DNA of 64,000 bases from Allium sativum. Lineage: Eukaryota; Streptophyta; Magnoliopsida; Asparagales; Amaryllidaceae. The translations under genes were made by a program, and so were the position numbers. Of the stretch, positions 51,660 through 61,354 are shown piece by piece; position 1 is the stretch's first letter, and each line of letters opens with the position of its first letter. The stretch is taken from contig CM060910.1 in assembly GCA_030737875.1 (NCBI GenBank), positions 70,254,501 through 70,318,500 on the forward strand, given 5' to 3'. The notes below the pieces were generated by a model that did no database searches, was not told the origin of the DNA, and was given only the letters and a program-made list of their open reading frames with translations.

Positions 51660-51839
51660 TTTTGTTAATAAGTCTTAGAACAATAATAATTATTGTTCTC
51701 TCCTTACTTCTCTTTTTCATGTTAGTTACAATACTTAAATTAAACAACTGCATGGATCTTTTTCTTTTAATTTTTCTTTTAAAAATTAATTATACTTTAA
51801 TTTGAGAATCTTAATGTCACAGAATTACGGGGTGTTACA

Positions 51840-53453
51840 GTTGAAGACCGGAGGTCTTCACATCGTTTAGATGATTACTGATGTCTTGATTGGGTTGTAC
51901 ACCCAAGACGAAGTAATAAGTGGTTATCGTCCAGACGTACTTGGAGATCGACCGGATATGCGAGGACCTCTATCATGTATTGGACATATGGGACGAGGAA
52001 TATGGTGCCTCCGGTTTCGTTCAAACCCAGAACGAACTAGTAAATGAATGTGTGTCACATTCGATTTTATTCTGTGTTAATTGATCTCTATTAAATATGT
52101 ATCTGTTTGGCGGCAGGGAATTTATTCTCTTGCTTAACGCCCTTCTCTGAGACGTACGAGCTCAGAGGTTATATATCGATTGACATCAGTTGCATGGCGT
52201 GAATTGCCAGTGTGGCATGCTGAGATGCAAATGGTCAAGGCTTCTGTTGAAAAGTAGAGTCTTGTGGTTGATGATCAAAGCACGACTTTAATATAGCATA
52301 GCTTTGTGTATAGCGTTAATTCGCGAGCCTCACACCCCGGTGTGAACCAGAAATGGGAGAGGACTTCAGGGAGGGCATGTGTTTCCTTCTAGATAGAAGT
52401 GGTGTCATGGTATGGAGCCAAGACATTTTTACTTATGTGGATGATGGAAAGCGAGGCGCCTCAGATATATCGGTCACTACGGGGCCGATGGATGGTTTGG
52501 TCGATATACTGACCAGTTTTACGCCCCATAGGGCGGGGAAACGTATTGTTCAGGCATTTTAATCCACTCCATGTCGACTGGCCCTGATGATCCAAGGGTC
52601 GATGCGTTCTGATCCTGAGACATGGCCTAGATTGTCTCGAAGCGGTAAGGACGACCCCTTGCTTTGGTTCACAGACGGAAATCCAACTTCCAATACGTGA
52701 CATTTCGGTTTTAATTGTATAGCCTAGTATGGCGACATGATATATGGTACCCATGCCGTCTATGATTGATACATTTATATTTGAAGTTGTTTTAAACACT
52801 ATGCACTTATAATAGTATCAAATGATTTGTTTTAAACGTACCAAGCATGTTTGGCTATTATAAGGGAAAACCCAATCCTCCGGCTTGCGTTGCATTGTGT
52901 GATGGGACCTGGGTCTAATAATAACTTCATTTTTCCAAAAAGAATTGCGCTGTTTGTTTTATGCATTGGTACTCTTGGGAGGAAACTCGTTCCGTGTTAT
53001 ACGGCGTGGTCCCTTGATTTACTCTATTTTTAACGTAAAATTTTAAATAACTGTTTTAGTTCTCACAACAGTCACATGACTGACCTGTAGTTTGTTGTTT
53101 TAACCTAAACTCTGGGTGCCCCTATTTTCCATACGGGCAGCTAGTAGTTTTGGTTTTGCAGATGTTATATTCACAGGATCCTGGTTTACAGCTGGAGATA
53201 TATTCGGAATGCTCTGTATCCGTGTATTTCTTTCAGTTGTGTTTTGTATTATTTTCCACTACATTATAATTTGTAAATCTCTGATATTTATCAAATGTAT
53301 ATTATTTGTTCATATTCTATATATTCTTGTACTCTGATTTAAATTGTTTTAATAGCAATGAAATGTCTTCTTTATGCGTTTTGATTTGTCGTGTTTTCAG
53401 ATAATTCGTTCTTTCTCTTCTCTTCGGAGACCGGGGTAGTTCGGGTCGTTATA
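51840..53453 (+). repeat. LTR-C, piece 3
   Basis: It starts with the LARD-D target duplication and runs to the LTR-C end (GGGTCGTTATA). About 52030-53453 follows the same order of short matches as the ends of LARD-A LTR and LTR-B. These include a GACTGACC(T/C)G-GTAGTTT / GAGTTTATT block, AAACTCT(T)GGGTGCC, and GGAAATCCAA(C/T)TTCC. No gene is visible; frames at 52353-53337 have no domain. Confidence 0.75.
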
Positions 53454-53562
53454 GTTTAACCGAGCGAGAACCTATGACATGTAAAAGACATTCGTACGCA
53501 AGCCCTAAACGGATACATATGACACGTAAAAAAGTCTAAACGTAAGGCCTAATTGGGTACCT
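53454..53562 (+). repeat. Satellite array resumes and ends
   Basis: GTTTAACCGAGCG, ATGACATGTAAAAGACATTCG and ATGACACGTAAAA continue the array in phase with its break at 19646. They give way after about one monomer to unrelated AT-rich sequence, so the original array was about 5.7 kb. Confidence 0.9.
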
Positions 53563-54555
53563 ATAACATGAAAATGATAAAATACAAAATATCAATGATA
53601 ATTGATTTATATTCAAGATATATTTTTTAGTCGAGTATAAAATATAAAGTATATACAAATGTAATTAGGCACTTATGCATGTATACAAAACAACAAATTT
53701 TGACAACAAAGTGTAGTCTAATAAAAGATTGATCAACAAATTTTATAATGTATGTAAGTGTATGCATTAGCTTCAAATACCATACTATAATTGTTTTAGA
53801 AAATAACTATATTCCAAAAATTAATTACCAGAAAATGCTATATTGAATTAGCATTCGGCATTACCCAAATACCACATAAAGTAGCATCACATAGTTTATT
53901 GTTACACAACTACTAATCAAGTCAGTCGATTAGTTTAACATCATACAAAACGAAACACCAAATCAATATAGCATTAGTATGTTGAATTAATGTAGAAAAT
54001 AGCTGGTAAAAACATGCCACAAACAACAAACATAACTATGCATGCTTTAAAAATAAAATACATAAAACAAAAAAAATGAAAGCAAACACATAAATGTGGC
54101 ATTAGTTTTTATAAATGACATAGAAAATAGCAGATAATAAAATACCAGCAGTCACAAACACAATAGTGCATATATTAAACAAAATATGCAAAAAAAACAA
54201 AATAAATGAAAGCAAACACATAAGTTTCACAAATACAAGTAAAATTTATATTAATAAAGTTACCTAACCACTTTTACTTTATACAGCTAATAAACTAATC
54301 AACCAATCACTTTTACAATATACAAAACAAAATGCTAAATTAATATAGCATTATCCTATTTAATTGATGTAAAAAATAACAGGTGATAAAATGCCAGCAA
54401 TCACAAACACAGAACTTCATAATTAAAAAAAAACTCAAAACATAATAAATGAAAGCATAAATATAAAATTCAAAAATAAAAGTCAAATTTATATTAAAAA
54501 TAACAACTCAACATGTAACATGTCCCAATAACCAATAAAAAATAACCACAACATA
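53563..54555 (-). other. AT-rich region downstream of the Mutator-like gene, with repeats
   Basis: No gene is visible. 53935-54470 contains about three imperfect units of 120-150 bp. They share TAGCATTA, (A)TGTAGAAAATAGC or variants, AATACCAGCA(G/A)TCACAAACAC and AATGAAAGCAAACACATAA. Palindromes AATGCTA-N8-TAGCATT lie at 53834-53855 and 54331-54352. Confidence 0.6.
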
Positions 54556-55129
54556 CTAAGTATATAGCAACATATCCAATGGAAAAAAACTGAAAAATAA
54601 AAATTCAAATTTAAATCTTCTTTGAAGCTTGGAAATTCCTCTTGTTATGTCCAACTTGATTGCACTTGCTGCATTTATTCCGCTTATTCTGAGAATAAAA
54701 AAGCCACCATGTCTTTTAGTATAAGGTCTTCCAGCACCTCGAATTTCTTTAGGCGGTCTAATTACAATTTCATCTTCAGTAACAATTGGCTTACCGACAG
54801 TTGGAATTGGATTAATAACATGTGCATAACTAGCCCTAAAAGCATTAGCTGTAAAATAATATTCCACAAATTCATAAACCGATAGCCTTGATTTATTCAT
54901 ACACTTAACAGCATATGCACATGGAAAACCGGTAACTTTCCACTGATTACACCTACATAATATTTTTTCAAGATCAACATGATGTGAAATAGGAGAACTA
55001 ACTTCAAAAATATTTTCAGTAGACCTATATGCATTCCATCCAAACCCACCTTCAACTAACTTTGACAGTCGTTGCTCCATGACTGGGCATAAAACAGTAG
55101 TCCACTTATGACATTCTTCCCTCCGCATA
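54556..55129 (-). pseudogene. Mutator-like transposase, C-terminal part with SWIM zinc finger
   Basis: The frame begins MRREECHKWTTVLCP, the stretch that precedes the SWIM domain in plant MuDR-family transposases. SWIM follows as CRC, seven residues, then GFPCAYAV (about 54905-54965). The usual Cys-x-His end is Cys-x-Tyr, so one zinc ligand is lost. A GRPYTKR-like basic region follows. Then the frame shifts in an A/T run near 54696-54701. In the shifted frame a CCHC-type knuckle (CSKCNQVGHNK) is still readable, with its last Cys replaced by Phe, ending at a stop near 54614. The reported 190-codon frame past that point is therefore out of frame. Confidence 0.85.
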
Positions 55130-55196
55130 CTAAAGAATTCAAAAACAAAATACTAAACAACTTAAAAAAATAAAAGACAAAGACTAAAACTCAAAC
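55130..55196 (-). other. Intron-like remnant replacing the transposase catalytic core
   Basis: On the minus strand this 67-nt AT-rich stretch starts AAG/GTTTGAG and ends TTCTTTAG/TATG, a GT-AG intron shape. Splicing it would leave the two coding parts out of frame by one base. About 200 residues of the family, including the second and third catalytic acids, are absent. The simplest reading is two introns fused by a deletion that removed the exon between them. Confidence 0.55.
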
Positions 55197-56133
55197 CTTG
55201 GTTTCCATTTTTTGCAGTGGTTGCTAATAAAACTCCTGGTCTACCCTTTAAAAATGTTGCATCTAGAAATATAAGAGGACGGCAATGTCGAAAACCAACT
55301 AAGCAAGCATTAAATCCAATGCAAACTCTTTCAAATTGCTGACTCGACGGATCAACATCCAAAGCAACATAACTTCCTGGATTAGTTTTCTTCAAAATCT
55401 CCGAATACCAATTTAATTCATTATATGACATAGCATCATCTCCATAAATTTCCTTCAAAGCCAATTGTTTTCCGGAGTATGCATAATAATAAGAAAGATT
55501 AAAATTAAACTCTCTTCTAAATTCAGCCATAATATCTTTCGACTTCTTCATAGGGACATCTATAATTTGATCAATAATCAAAGATTTAATAAATCTGCTA
55601 GAAATATGAACTTTCTTAACATCCTTTAATCCCGCACCACACGAATGTTCAAAGTTATAAGTTCTAATAAAGAATTGAAGAGGCTTTCTAGGATCCGAAG
55701 AAGCATTTAAATTGAATTTACAACCTTCTTTATTCCAAGAGCATATGACAGATATTCTTTCAGTATAGTTTTTTACAAAAATCAATTCATGTCCTTCTTT
55801 TATTTGATAAGCCATTAAAAACTCCCTAAAATCTTCAGCGCCACTAAAACAATAATCAATAAAATCCTTCATATTCAGTTGACACCCTTTCTTCATAATA
55901 TCTTTCAAATAAGAACTTGATTCACCACAAGACTTGATGCTATAAGAACCAGAACTAACTGAAATGCTCCGCTGATTAGAATTAACTGAAAAACTACTGT
56001 CAACATTGAGCTCCAAAGCATGATGGCACAAATTAATAGTGAAAACAAAAAAAGGACTCTTCTTGTAAATTTGTAAGCACAATATTGTATGCAAATCCGA
56101 ATAAGTATCAACTTTGATAATCATACTTTCCAA
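55197..56133 (-). pseudogene. Mutator-like (MuDR-type) transposase, N-terminal part
   Basis: An open frame of over 300 codons. The Mutator DNA-binding domain pattern is visible: LNMKDFIDYCFSGAEDFREF, then VICSWNKEGCKFNLNAS, then NFEHSCG with zinc-ligand-like Cys/His. A linker follows, then ERVCIGFNACLVGF, RPLIFLDATFLKG and GVLLATTAKNGNQG. The aspartate in FLDATFLKG is the first of the DDE triad. The remaining triad is missing because of the deletion at 55130-55196. The first plain ATG is near 56124; a leading TTG is less likely. Codons past 55197 toward 55162 are intron read-through. Terminal inverted repeats could not be identified. Confidence 0.88.
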
Positions 56134-57000
56134 TGTATATGATATTTCAATAGAACTAGGAGTAAGATGTGTTCAATATTCACATATGTTATTCTAAATA
56201 GCAATTAAAGAACAACTCATGTCTAGTCGGATAGAGTAACTACACTTAACAAGTAAAAATAAAACCAAAATACTATTCCCAAGACTGCTCCTTCCAAAAA
56301 TTATACAGATTCATATATAAATAACAAATGATATTATAAGATGTCAAAAAACCATGTACAGTCAAAATAAATATTAAACAACAAGAAAATGCTAAATGCA
56401 CATAGCATTAAAATCTAAAAAAATCATAACAGCGTATCCAAAAAAACACCCTTGTTCTTCTCTACTGATTGAAACCAAATCAGACATGATGCAAATAACC
56501 TGTAAATTCATAAGAAAATAAGATCGACAAAACATAACAAAGAAACAATAAAAAATAGATCGAAAATACAAAAGTAAATTAGGGTAAAATTACCTGCTGA
56601 GATCGATTCAATAAAAGAATCGAAATAATCCAATTAATGATGTAAAATGCACGTAATCAATGAATGATTCGATTTTCCATTTGGATTGAAAGAAAATCGA
56701 AAGAGGAAAGGAGAAAATTTAAAACATAGCATTATTTACTTAGGCCTAAAAATAAACCGAAGTTTGGCCCTCACGAGAAATTATCTGAGCCGCGTTTTTT
56801 AAGCCAAAAAAATTTAAAACTTTGCCCTCCAGCTCATTTTCCACTATAATAAAATTAGAGTGAAGCTAAATTAAAATGCATTTATCAGGTAGTCAACTAT
56901 GCATTTAGCTCCATTCTAAAAGTGTTTGAAGAATCAATACATTAGAATGTACAATGCAAAGTTTAGGAGAAAATGACAACATTTGAGTTTTGAATAATTA
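56134..57000 (-). other. Upstream region of the Mutator-like gene
   Basis: AT-rich, no gene seen. A palindrome AATGCTA-N8-TAGCATT is at 56388-56409 and a half-site at 56727-56733. 56590-56700 is rich in ATCGATT/GAATCGA words. The element's right terminus probably lies between about 56700 and 56900, but no inverted partner is in the window. Confidence 0.45.
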
Positions 57001-58007
57001 AGAAATAGGGATCAGATTGGTAAAGAATGGAGGGTGGCCCAACGTCGTAACAGGCTTTAGGCGAACACACCTCTCACAACTACTTTTTGTGAGCAGTTAC
57101 CATTCATTACTTCCCCTTCTCTGCCTGAAGGATCATGCTCATCCCATCACCCCAACCTCATCCTTTATATATAGTTCCGCATTTAACTGAAACATTTTGG
57201 ATGATGTGGGACTAAGCCCAGATTATCTATATTTTAAGTGGTTGGGTTAGAAAAAGATGTTATTAGCCGTATATACGCCTACGTAGATCATATTAGCAAT
57301 GCCATTTTTGAAGTTATGCTTCTCGCTACAATCACTGTGTCTCACTGAAGGCTCGAGTTATTGTGAATAATTTGGGCACAACTTCTTCGATTGGTCCACT
57401 ATGCATTAAAATTGACCAGTCTGATCCTAAAATTAAAAAGGAAACCAGTATGTGGCCTATTAAAGAAAAAACCAATGATACATGAAATAAATTGTTCAAG
57501 CGGCAATGTGGTGCCTAAGCAATTGAATACAGAATACACATTACTGAGTAGATCAACGGATGGATCCAGCATAATTTCGTCTAAACAATTTCTACATTTT
57601 TATAACAACATGTAAATCATTTGTTTTTAATGAACGAAAAAAATAATGCCTGAATGAAAGAAAAAAGTATCAATCTCATGCCTTTGTACATCAACATAAA
57701 GATGCGAGTAGTCTTTAGAAAAATCCATTATTGAGGGTGCAAAGCTCAATCTTTCAGGCGTCGACAACATGATACTGATGGTGGGACAAATTTCATTGAA
57801 ATAGATAGATCCATGTAATGTAAATATGTGATGGGTTTGAGAAACTGCAGGAGGCTATAGGAGCTTCAGCAAGATCAGAAGATGTCATGTAAATATGTAA
57901 TGGGTCGACTGAGGCAGAGGCGGTGGAGTTGGTGGCCTACACAGCTGTGCATTGTGTTAGTTTGGACGGAAATGAAAGGCTAAGTATGACTGATATTGTT
58001 TCTAACC
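57001..58007 (+). other. Unassigned sequence, possible decayed exons
   Basis: 57150-57190 has a TATATATAG run after a C-rich stretch. Open pieces at about 57363-57485 and 57905-58005 have protein-like composition (for example ELVAYTAVHCVSLDGNERL) but no family I recognise and no continuous frame. ATGTAAATATGT(A/G)ATGGGT occurs twice (57818-57836, 57889-57904). Confidence 0.3.
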
Positions 58008-58109
58008 AGTGGCGTAGCCAAGTAATTTATATGGGAGGGGAAAATAATAATTTAGGGTGTTCGGGGGCGGTAGCCCCAATTTTTCTTCTTCTTGTAGACT
58101 ATATGTTTA
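58006..58109 (+). mobile_element. hAT-like terminal fragment
   Basis: CAGTGGCGTAGCCAAG is the kind of terminal inverted repeat found in plant hAT elements, followed by a GGGTGTTCGGGGGCGGTAGCCCC-type stretch common in these elements. The other end and the 8-bp target duplication are not found. It seems cut by the Helitron-like sequence at 58110. Confidence 0.35.
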
Positions 58110-60825
58110 TCTCTACTAATAAAGAGAATCTTTTAAGGTGGTGAAGCTTTTTTTCGTTTCCACAAATACCCACTGTCCTCCCAACATAGATTCAGAAAAT
58201 ATTAGGGTTTCAGGACAAAACGGTCGTTGAACGTTCCACTATTTTTCTTCTATACCACGTTCTTCGAGTAGTCTAACGTTTCTACGCTTTTTTTTTTTCT
58301 TCCACTTCGCACCGTCTTCTTCGTGTTTCTTATTTTTTCCACCTATGTCTTCGTCTTTCTCAAACCCTAATCGAATGAATCTTAAACCTGCAGTCCACCA
58401 ATATCCCTCCACCTGCTCGCCTCTTACACCCTTATCCTCTCAAGCTCCACCCAGAGCCGACCTTTCTTCGACCTTTGTTATTTTTTCTCCGACCTTCTAC
58501 TTCAGTTCAGATCCGGTCCTCCAAGTTCAAGTACATTTCTTTACTTCTTACTAATTCCACGTATCTCTTACTAATTGCTTTCAATTTTCCAGATCTGCCT
58601 CTCCGCATAGTGTATTAACGGTTGTTTCCTTCTGATCTACTCAGGTATCTTTTTTTTACGATCAGTCTTGCTTATATTTGTCTGTTAACTTTACAAACGT
58701 AAAATGATATTTACCCAAATTCTTTCTTCTTCAACATCTGATTAATACAGTGGTTATGTTGCGGTTTCCATATGTTCATATATGTGACAACACAAACTGT
58801 AAAACCGGTTGTGTCCCTCGGATCTACTCAGTACATTAAATGTGCATAGCTTTCTTATGTTGATTTTGACCTACATGCTCGAAGAAGGGCGCTCTTTGAT
58901 AAAAGAGCATTGCAACCGGCATTACAATAGGTAAAATAATTTTACTTTTATTTCAATGTTTTATATATTTCAAATTACCTTGCTTACATAAAACACGGTA
59001 TATTAAATTTGTTTTACTATCAATGATTTTTTTTGTTCATGTTACTGTAATATACAGTTATCACTAAGATGCTTTTTGTGTTGAAAGATGTAATTAATTT
59101 ATATGGAGATGGGTCGATGACAAAGATGAGTTAATGTAGTGCTTCGTTTAGTGAAGAATTAAATGAACACATACAGGTATTGTTTCTTCTTATTTTTGTG
59201 GTCAAACTTTCGTTATTTTTAGTTTTGTAGCAGATTTTCCTTTCATATAATTTTCTGAAAAGGTAATGCAGTTGCTGCTCATGTTTATCAGTAAAATAAT
59301 GACTTAGATGCTTGGTGGGTTTTACTCAACGTTGAGTTGATGCTACTTACTGTTTATATATTTTTGTCCCCAAAATGCTTTCTGATGAAATTTAAATTCC
59401 TAAAATTTAGATTAGCCCTCCTTTTCTTTCTTTTGCTCGGGTACCACCATTACTCAATACTAAATTTACATAAATGTGTGAACATTAATTATTATTAATG
59501 GTATCATTTACTTTCTTATAACAAATTTATTCAATTTTACAGCGTGCTGAAAATTGTGTTTCATATCATGACCTCGAAACATATTAAACTATCTTTTGAT
59601 GAATTAAGTAGAATTATAAGGTATGAACAATATTTAGAAATCTATTGGTTAAACTGTACTCCAATCAATATTTGATAATGGTACCTAAAATATTTAGTAA
59701 ACATAGAGTAATAGTTAAGCAAAATCAAATTATTTAATAGTTGATAATATAATGCTTCCTAACTAAATTTGAAATATATGTTCGATCTATGCATTTACTT
59801 TTGTCATTTACAAATATAATTTAATGTTCTTATAAATCGAATAAGCTTGGAAGTAATATATGTTATCGGATCTCGACAAATCCAAAGTGCTTTTATGTCA
59901 GTCATAAATTCATTATTCATTGTGAGTGGAAAGAAGTAACTTTTTTTTTAGGAAATACTAAAAGATCAACAGAATGTCAATTATATTCTTGAATTTTCTA
60001 TGAGTGTACAGTTTTCTACAAAGTGTAACTACTTAGGTTATATGTGAAAGGCACACATCGAGTAACGATGTTATTCTTAGTATGAGTTAAACATTAGAAC
60101 GGTCTTTCTTTTGTATCTCATTTGGTTACAACCATATTTAGGATAATGTGGTTAAGCATTTAACTCATGTTTCGCCAATCTTTCCTTTTTTTGAATATCA
60201 TGCTTCTTGCTAAATTTCAAATATATTTTTGATATTTGCATTAACTTTTGTCATTTATATATCAATTTTACTGCTTTATGAATGACACCAAATAAGCTAT
60301 AATTCTTTGTACATATTCCTGAGTTTTCTACAAGTGTATAGTTTCTACAAAGTAAAATTACTTGACTTATTCATGAATGGCATACATTGAGTAATGCTAT
60401 AATTCTTGGTATAAATTAAAAACATTGATAGTGATCTAAAGCAAGCGAATGGTGTTTCATGAGAGATACATCGGCTAGTGGAGGACCTGAAATGATCATA
60501 TGGAGAGATACAGTTTCTGGTTCATGGCATTGCTACTTTGTAGAATGCACGCTGATTGTATTTGTTGACACTTGAAGGTGGTATGTGTTGGCACTTGTGT
60601 TATGTAGAATATTTGAATTTTACTTTTAAATTATGTATTTGATTGTATGTGTTATATTTGTAGAATTGGTATGGTATATAGAATATTTTGGATGGTTTGA
60701 ATGTGATGATGAATGTAACGGATGTGTTTCTTCATGTACAAAACTGATATTGCAAAATTAATAATTAAAGCATTGTATTTGCCTTTTTTTACTATTGCAT
60801 TTTCTTTTTTTCTGATGTTGTATTT
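58110..60825 (+). mobile_element. Possible Helitron, 5' end only, with gene-like exons
   Basis: TCTCTACTAATAAAGAGAA after an A resembles plant Helitron 5' ends, which insert between A and T and start TC. A CT-rich tract and a short ATG frame with a proline-rich peptide (58345-58535) follow. Splice-donor-like sites are at about 58645 (CTACTCAG/GTATC), 58930 (ACAATAG/GTAAAA) and 59176 (ACATACAG/GTATTG). An acceptor-like site is near 59056. No Rep/helicase domain and no CTRR end with hairpin were found, so the 3' limit is a guess. 59200-60800 is AT-rich without a gene. Confidence 0.35.
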
Positions 60826-61267
60826 CAAGATAATGGTGTTGCATTCCATAATACAGTGGTGTTGCATTACATAAAATAGTAGTAATTCCACATGGCACGT
60901 AGACCCCACGGCTGACGTGGCATGTGACACGTGTGCAGCTAACGTGGAGGGTTGACGTGTCGTGTGACACGTAGGCAGCTGACGTGGCCCCCACTATCGT
61001 GACCCGGTAGCCAAGATCTAACTAATGTTCAAGCAACGCTGAATATTGTTGCATTATGTCCAAATAGTGTTGCATTACTTCTATAATGCAACACTTTCTT
61101 TCCGTGGCAATAGATGGGAAAAAGCGTTGTTTTAGAGGGCTAAGGCAACGGCGGCAGATGCCACGCCCTTCTGGTGTTGCCTCTTTGAAAAAAGAGGAAA
61201 ATGCAATGCTTTTTCGAACTAAGGCCACATAAAACTTGTGTCGAATTTGCCTACTTTTGTAATAGTG
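60826..61267. mobile_element. CACTA-type right end with subterminal repeats
   Basis: The sequence ends CTTTTGTAATAGTG, whose complement CACTATTACAAAAG is a CACTA-type terminus. Inside it, TGTTGCATTA and its complement recur (GTGTTGCATTCC, GTGTTGCATTAC, TTGTTGCATTATG, ATAATGCAACACT and others), typical of CACTA subterminal motifs. The left terminus and 3-bp duplication are not identified. Confidence 0.5.
60893..60988. repeat. Cluster of seven ACGT cores in a GC-rich short duplication
   Basis: GGCACGTAG, TGACGTGGC, ACACGTGTG, AACGTGGAG, TGACGTGTC, ACACGTAGG and TGACGTGGC lie within 96 bases. GTGTGACACGT / GCAGCT(A/G)ACGTGG parts are repeated. ACGTG cores are bZIP-type binding words in plants; any binding is untested. 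Confidence 0.6.
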
Positions 61268-61302
61268 ATAATTCCTGCATATTTGTGTCTGTGTGTGTGT
61301 GT

Positions 61303-61354
<52 letters not shown>

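Larger units (their letters stand above)
40209..51839 (-). mobile_element. LARD-D: non-autonomous LTR element with 4.96-kb LTRs, reverse oriented
   Basis: Target duplication GTTGA lies at 40204-40208 and 51840-51844. Two LTRs (40209-45172 and 46881-51839) begin TGTAACACCCC and end GGGGTGTTACA. The primer site complement at 46861-46878 and purine tract complement at 45173-45187 show the element reads on the minus strand. The interior (1,708 bp) has no gag or pol motif. The LTRs differ at only a few bases per kilobase where I compared them, so it is the youngest element here. It shares the TTTCGGGGACGAAAT purine-tract signature with LARD-A, so both probably rely on Tekay-type enzymes. Confidence 0.92.
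46881..51839 (-). repeat. LARD-D 5' LTR (right copy)
   Basis: 4,959 bp and nearly identical to the left LTR. It differs mainly by a shorter G run near 47225, a shorter GA run, AT-run length near 51427-51476 and scattered point changes. It contains the same minisatellite, duplication, TATA box and tRNA-like sequence. Confidence 0.92.
19647..53453 (+). mobile_element. LTR-C: solo-LTR-like element carrying all nested insertions, 33.8 kb in total
   Basis: The satellite is interrupted in the word GGACTGTTTAACCGAGC. GTTTA is present on both sides (19642-19646 and 53454-53458) as a 5-bp target duplication. The inserted DNA begins TGTAACAACCC and ends GGGTCGTTATA, near-perfect inverted ends with the final TTACA mutated to TTATA. 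Removing Tekay and LARD-D leaves three pieces totalling about 6.5 kb with no primer site, purine tract or gag-pol. It therefore looks like a solo LTR of a long-LTR chromovirus family. A full non-autonomous element without a recognisable interior is the alternative. Confidence 0.8.

Noticed and set aside
53454..53562. A second, independent satellite locus
   Set aside because: It continues the interrupted monomer exactly after the GTTTA duplication, so it is the same array.
56842..56862. CACTATAATAAAA as the left partner of the CACTA end at 61267
   Set aside because: Terminus matches only partly, subterminal words differ and the 3-bp flanks (TTC versus ATA) do not match.
58890..58907. Hairpin GCTCTTT-GATA-AAAGAGC as a Helitron 3' hairpin
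   Set aside because: No CTRR end follows within the usual distance.
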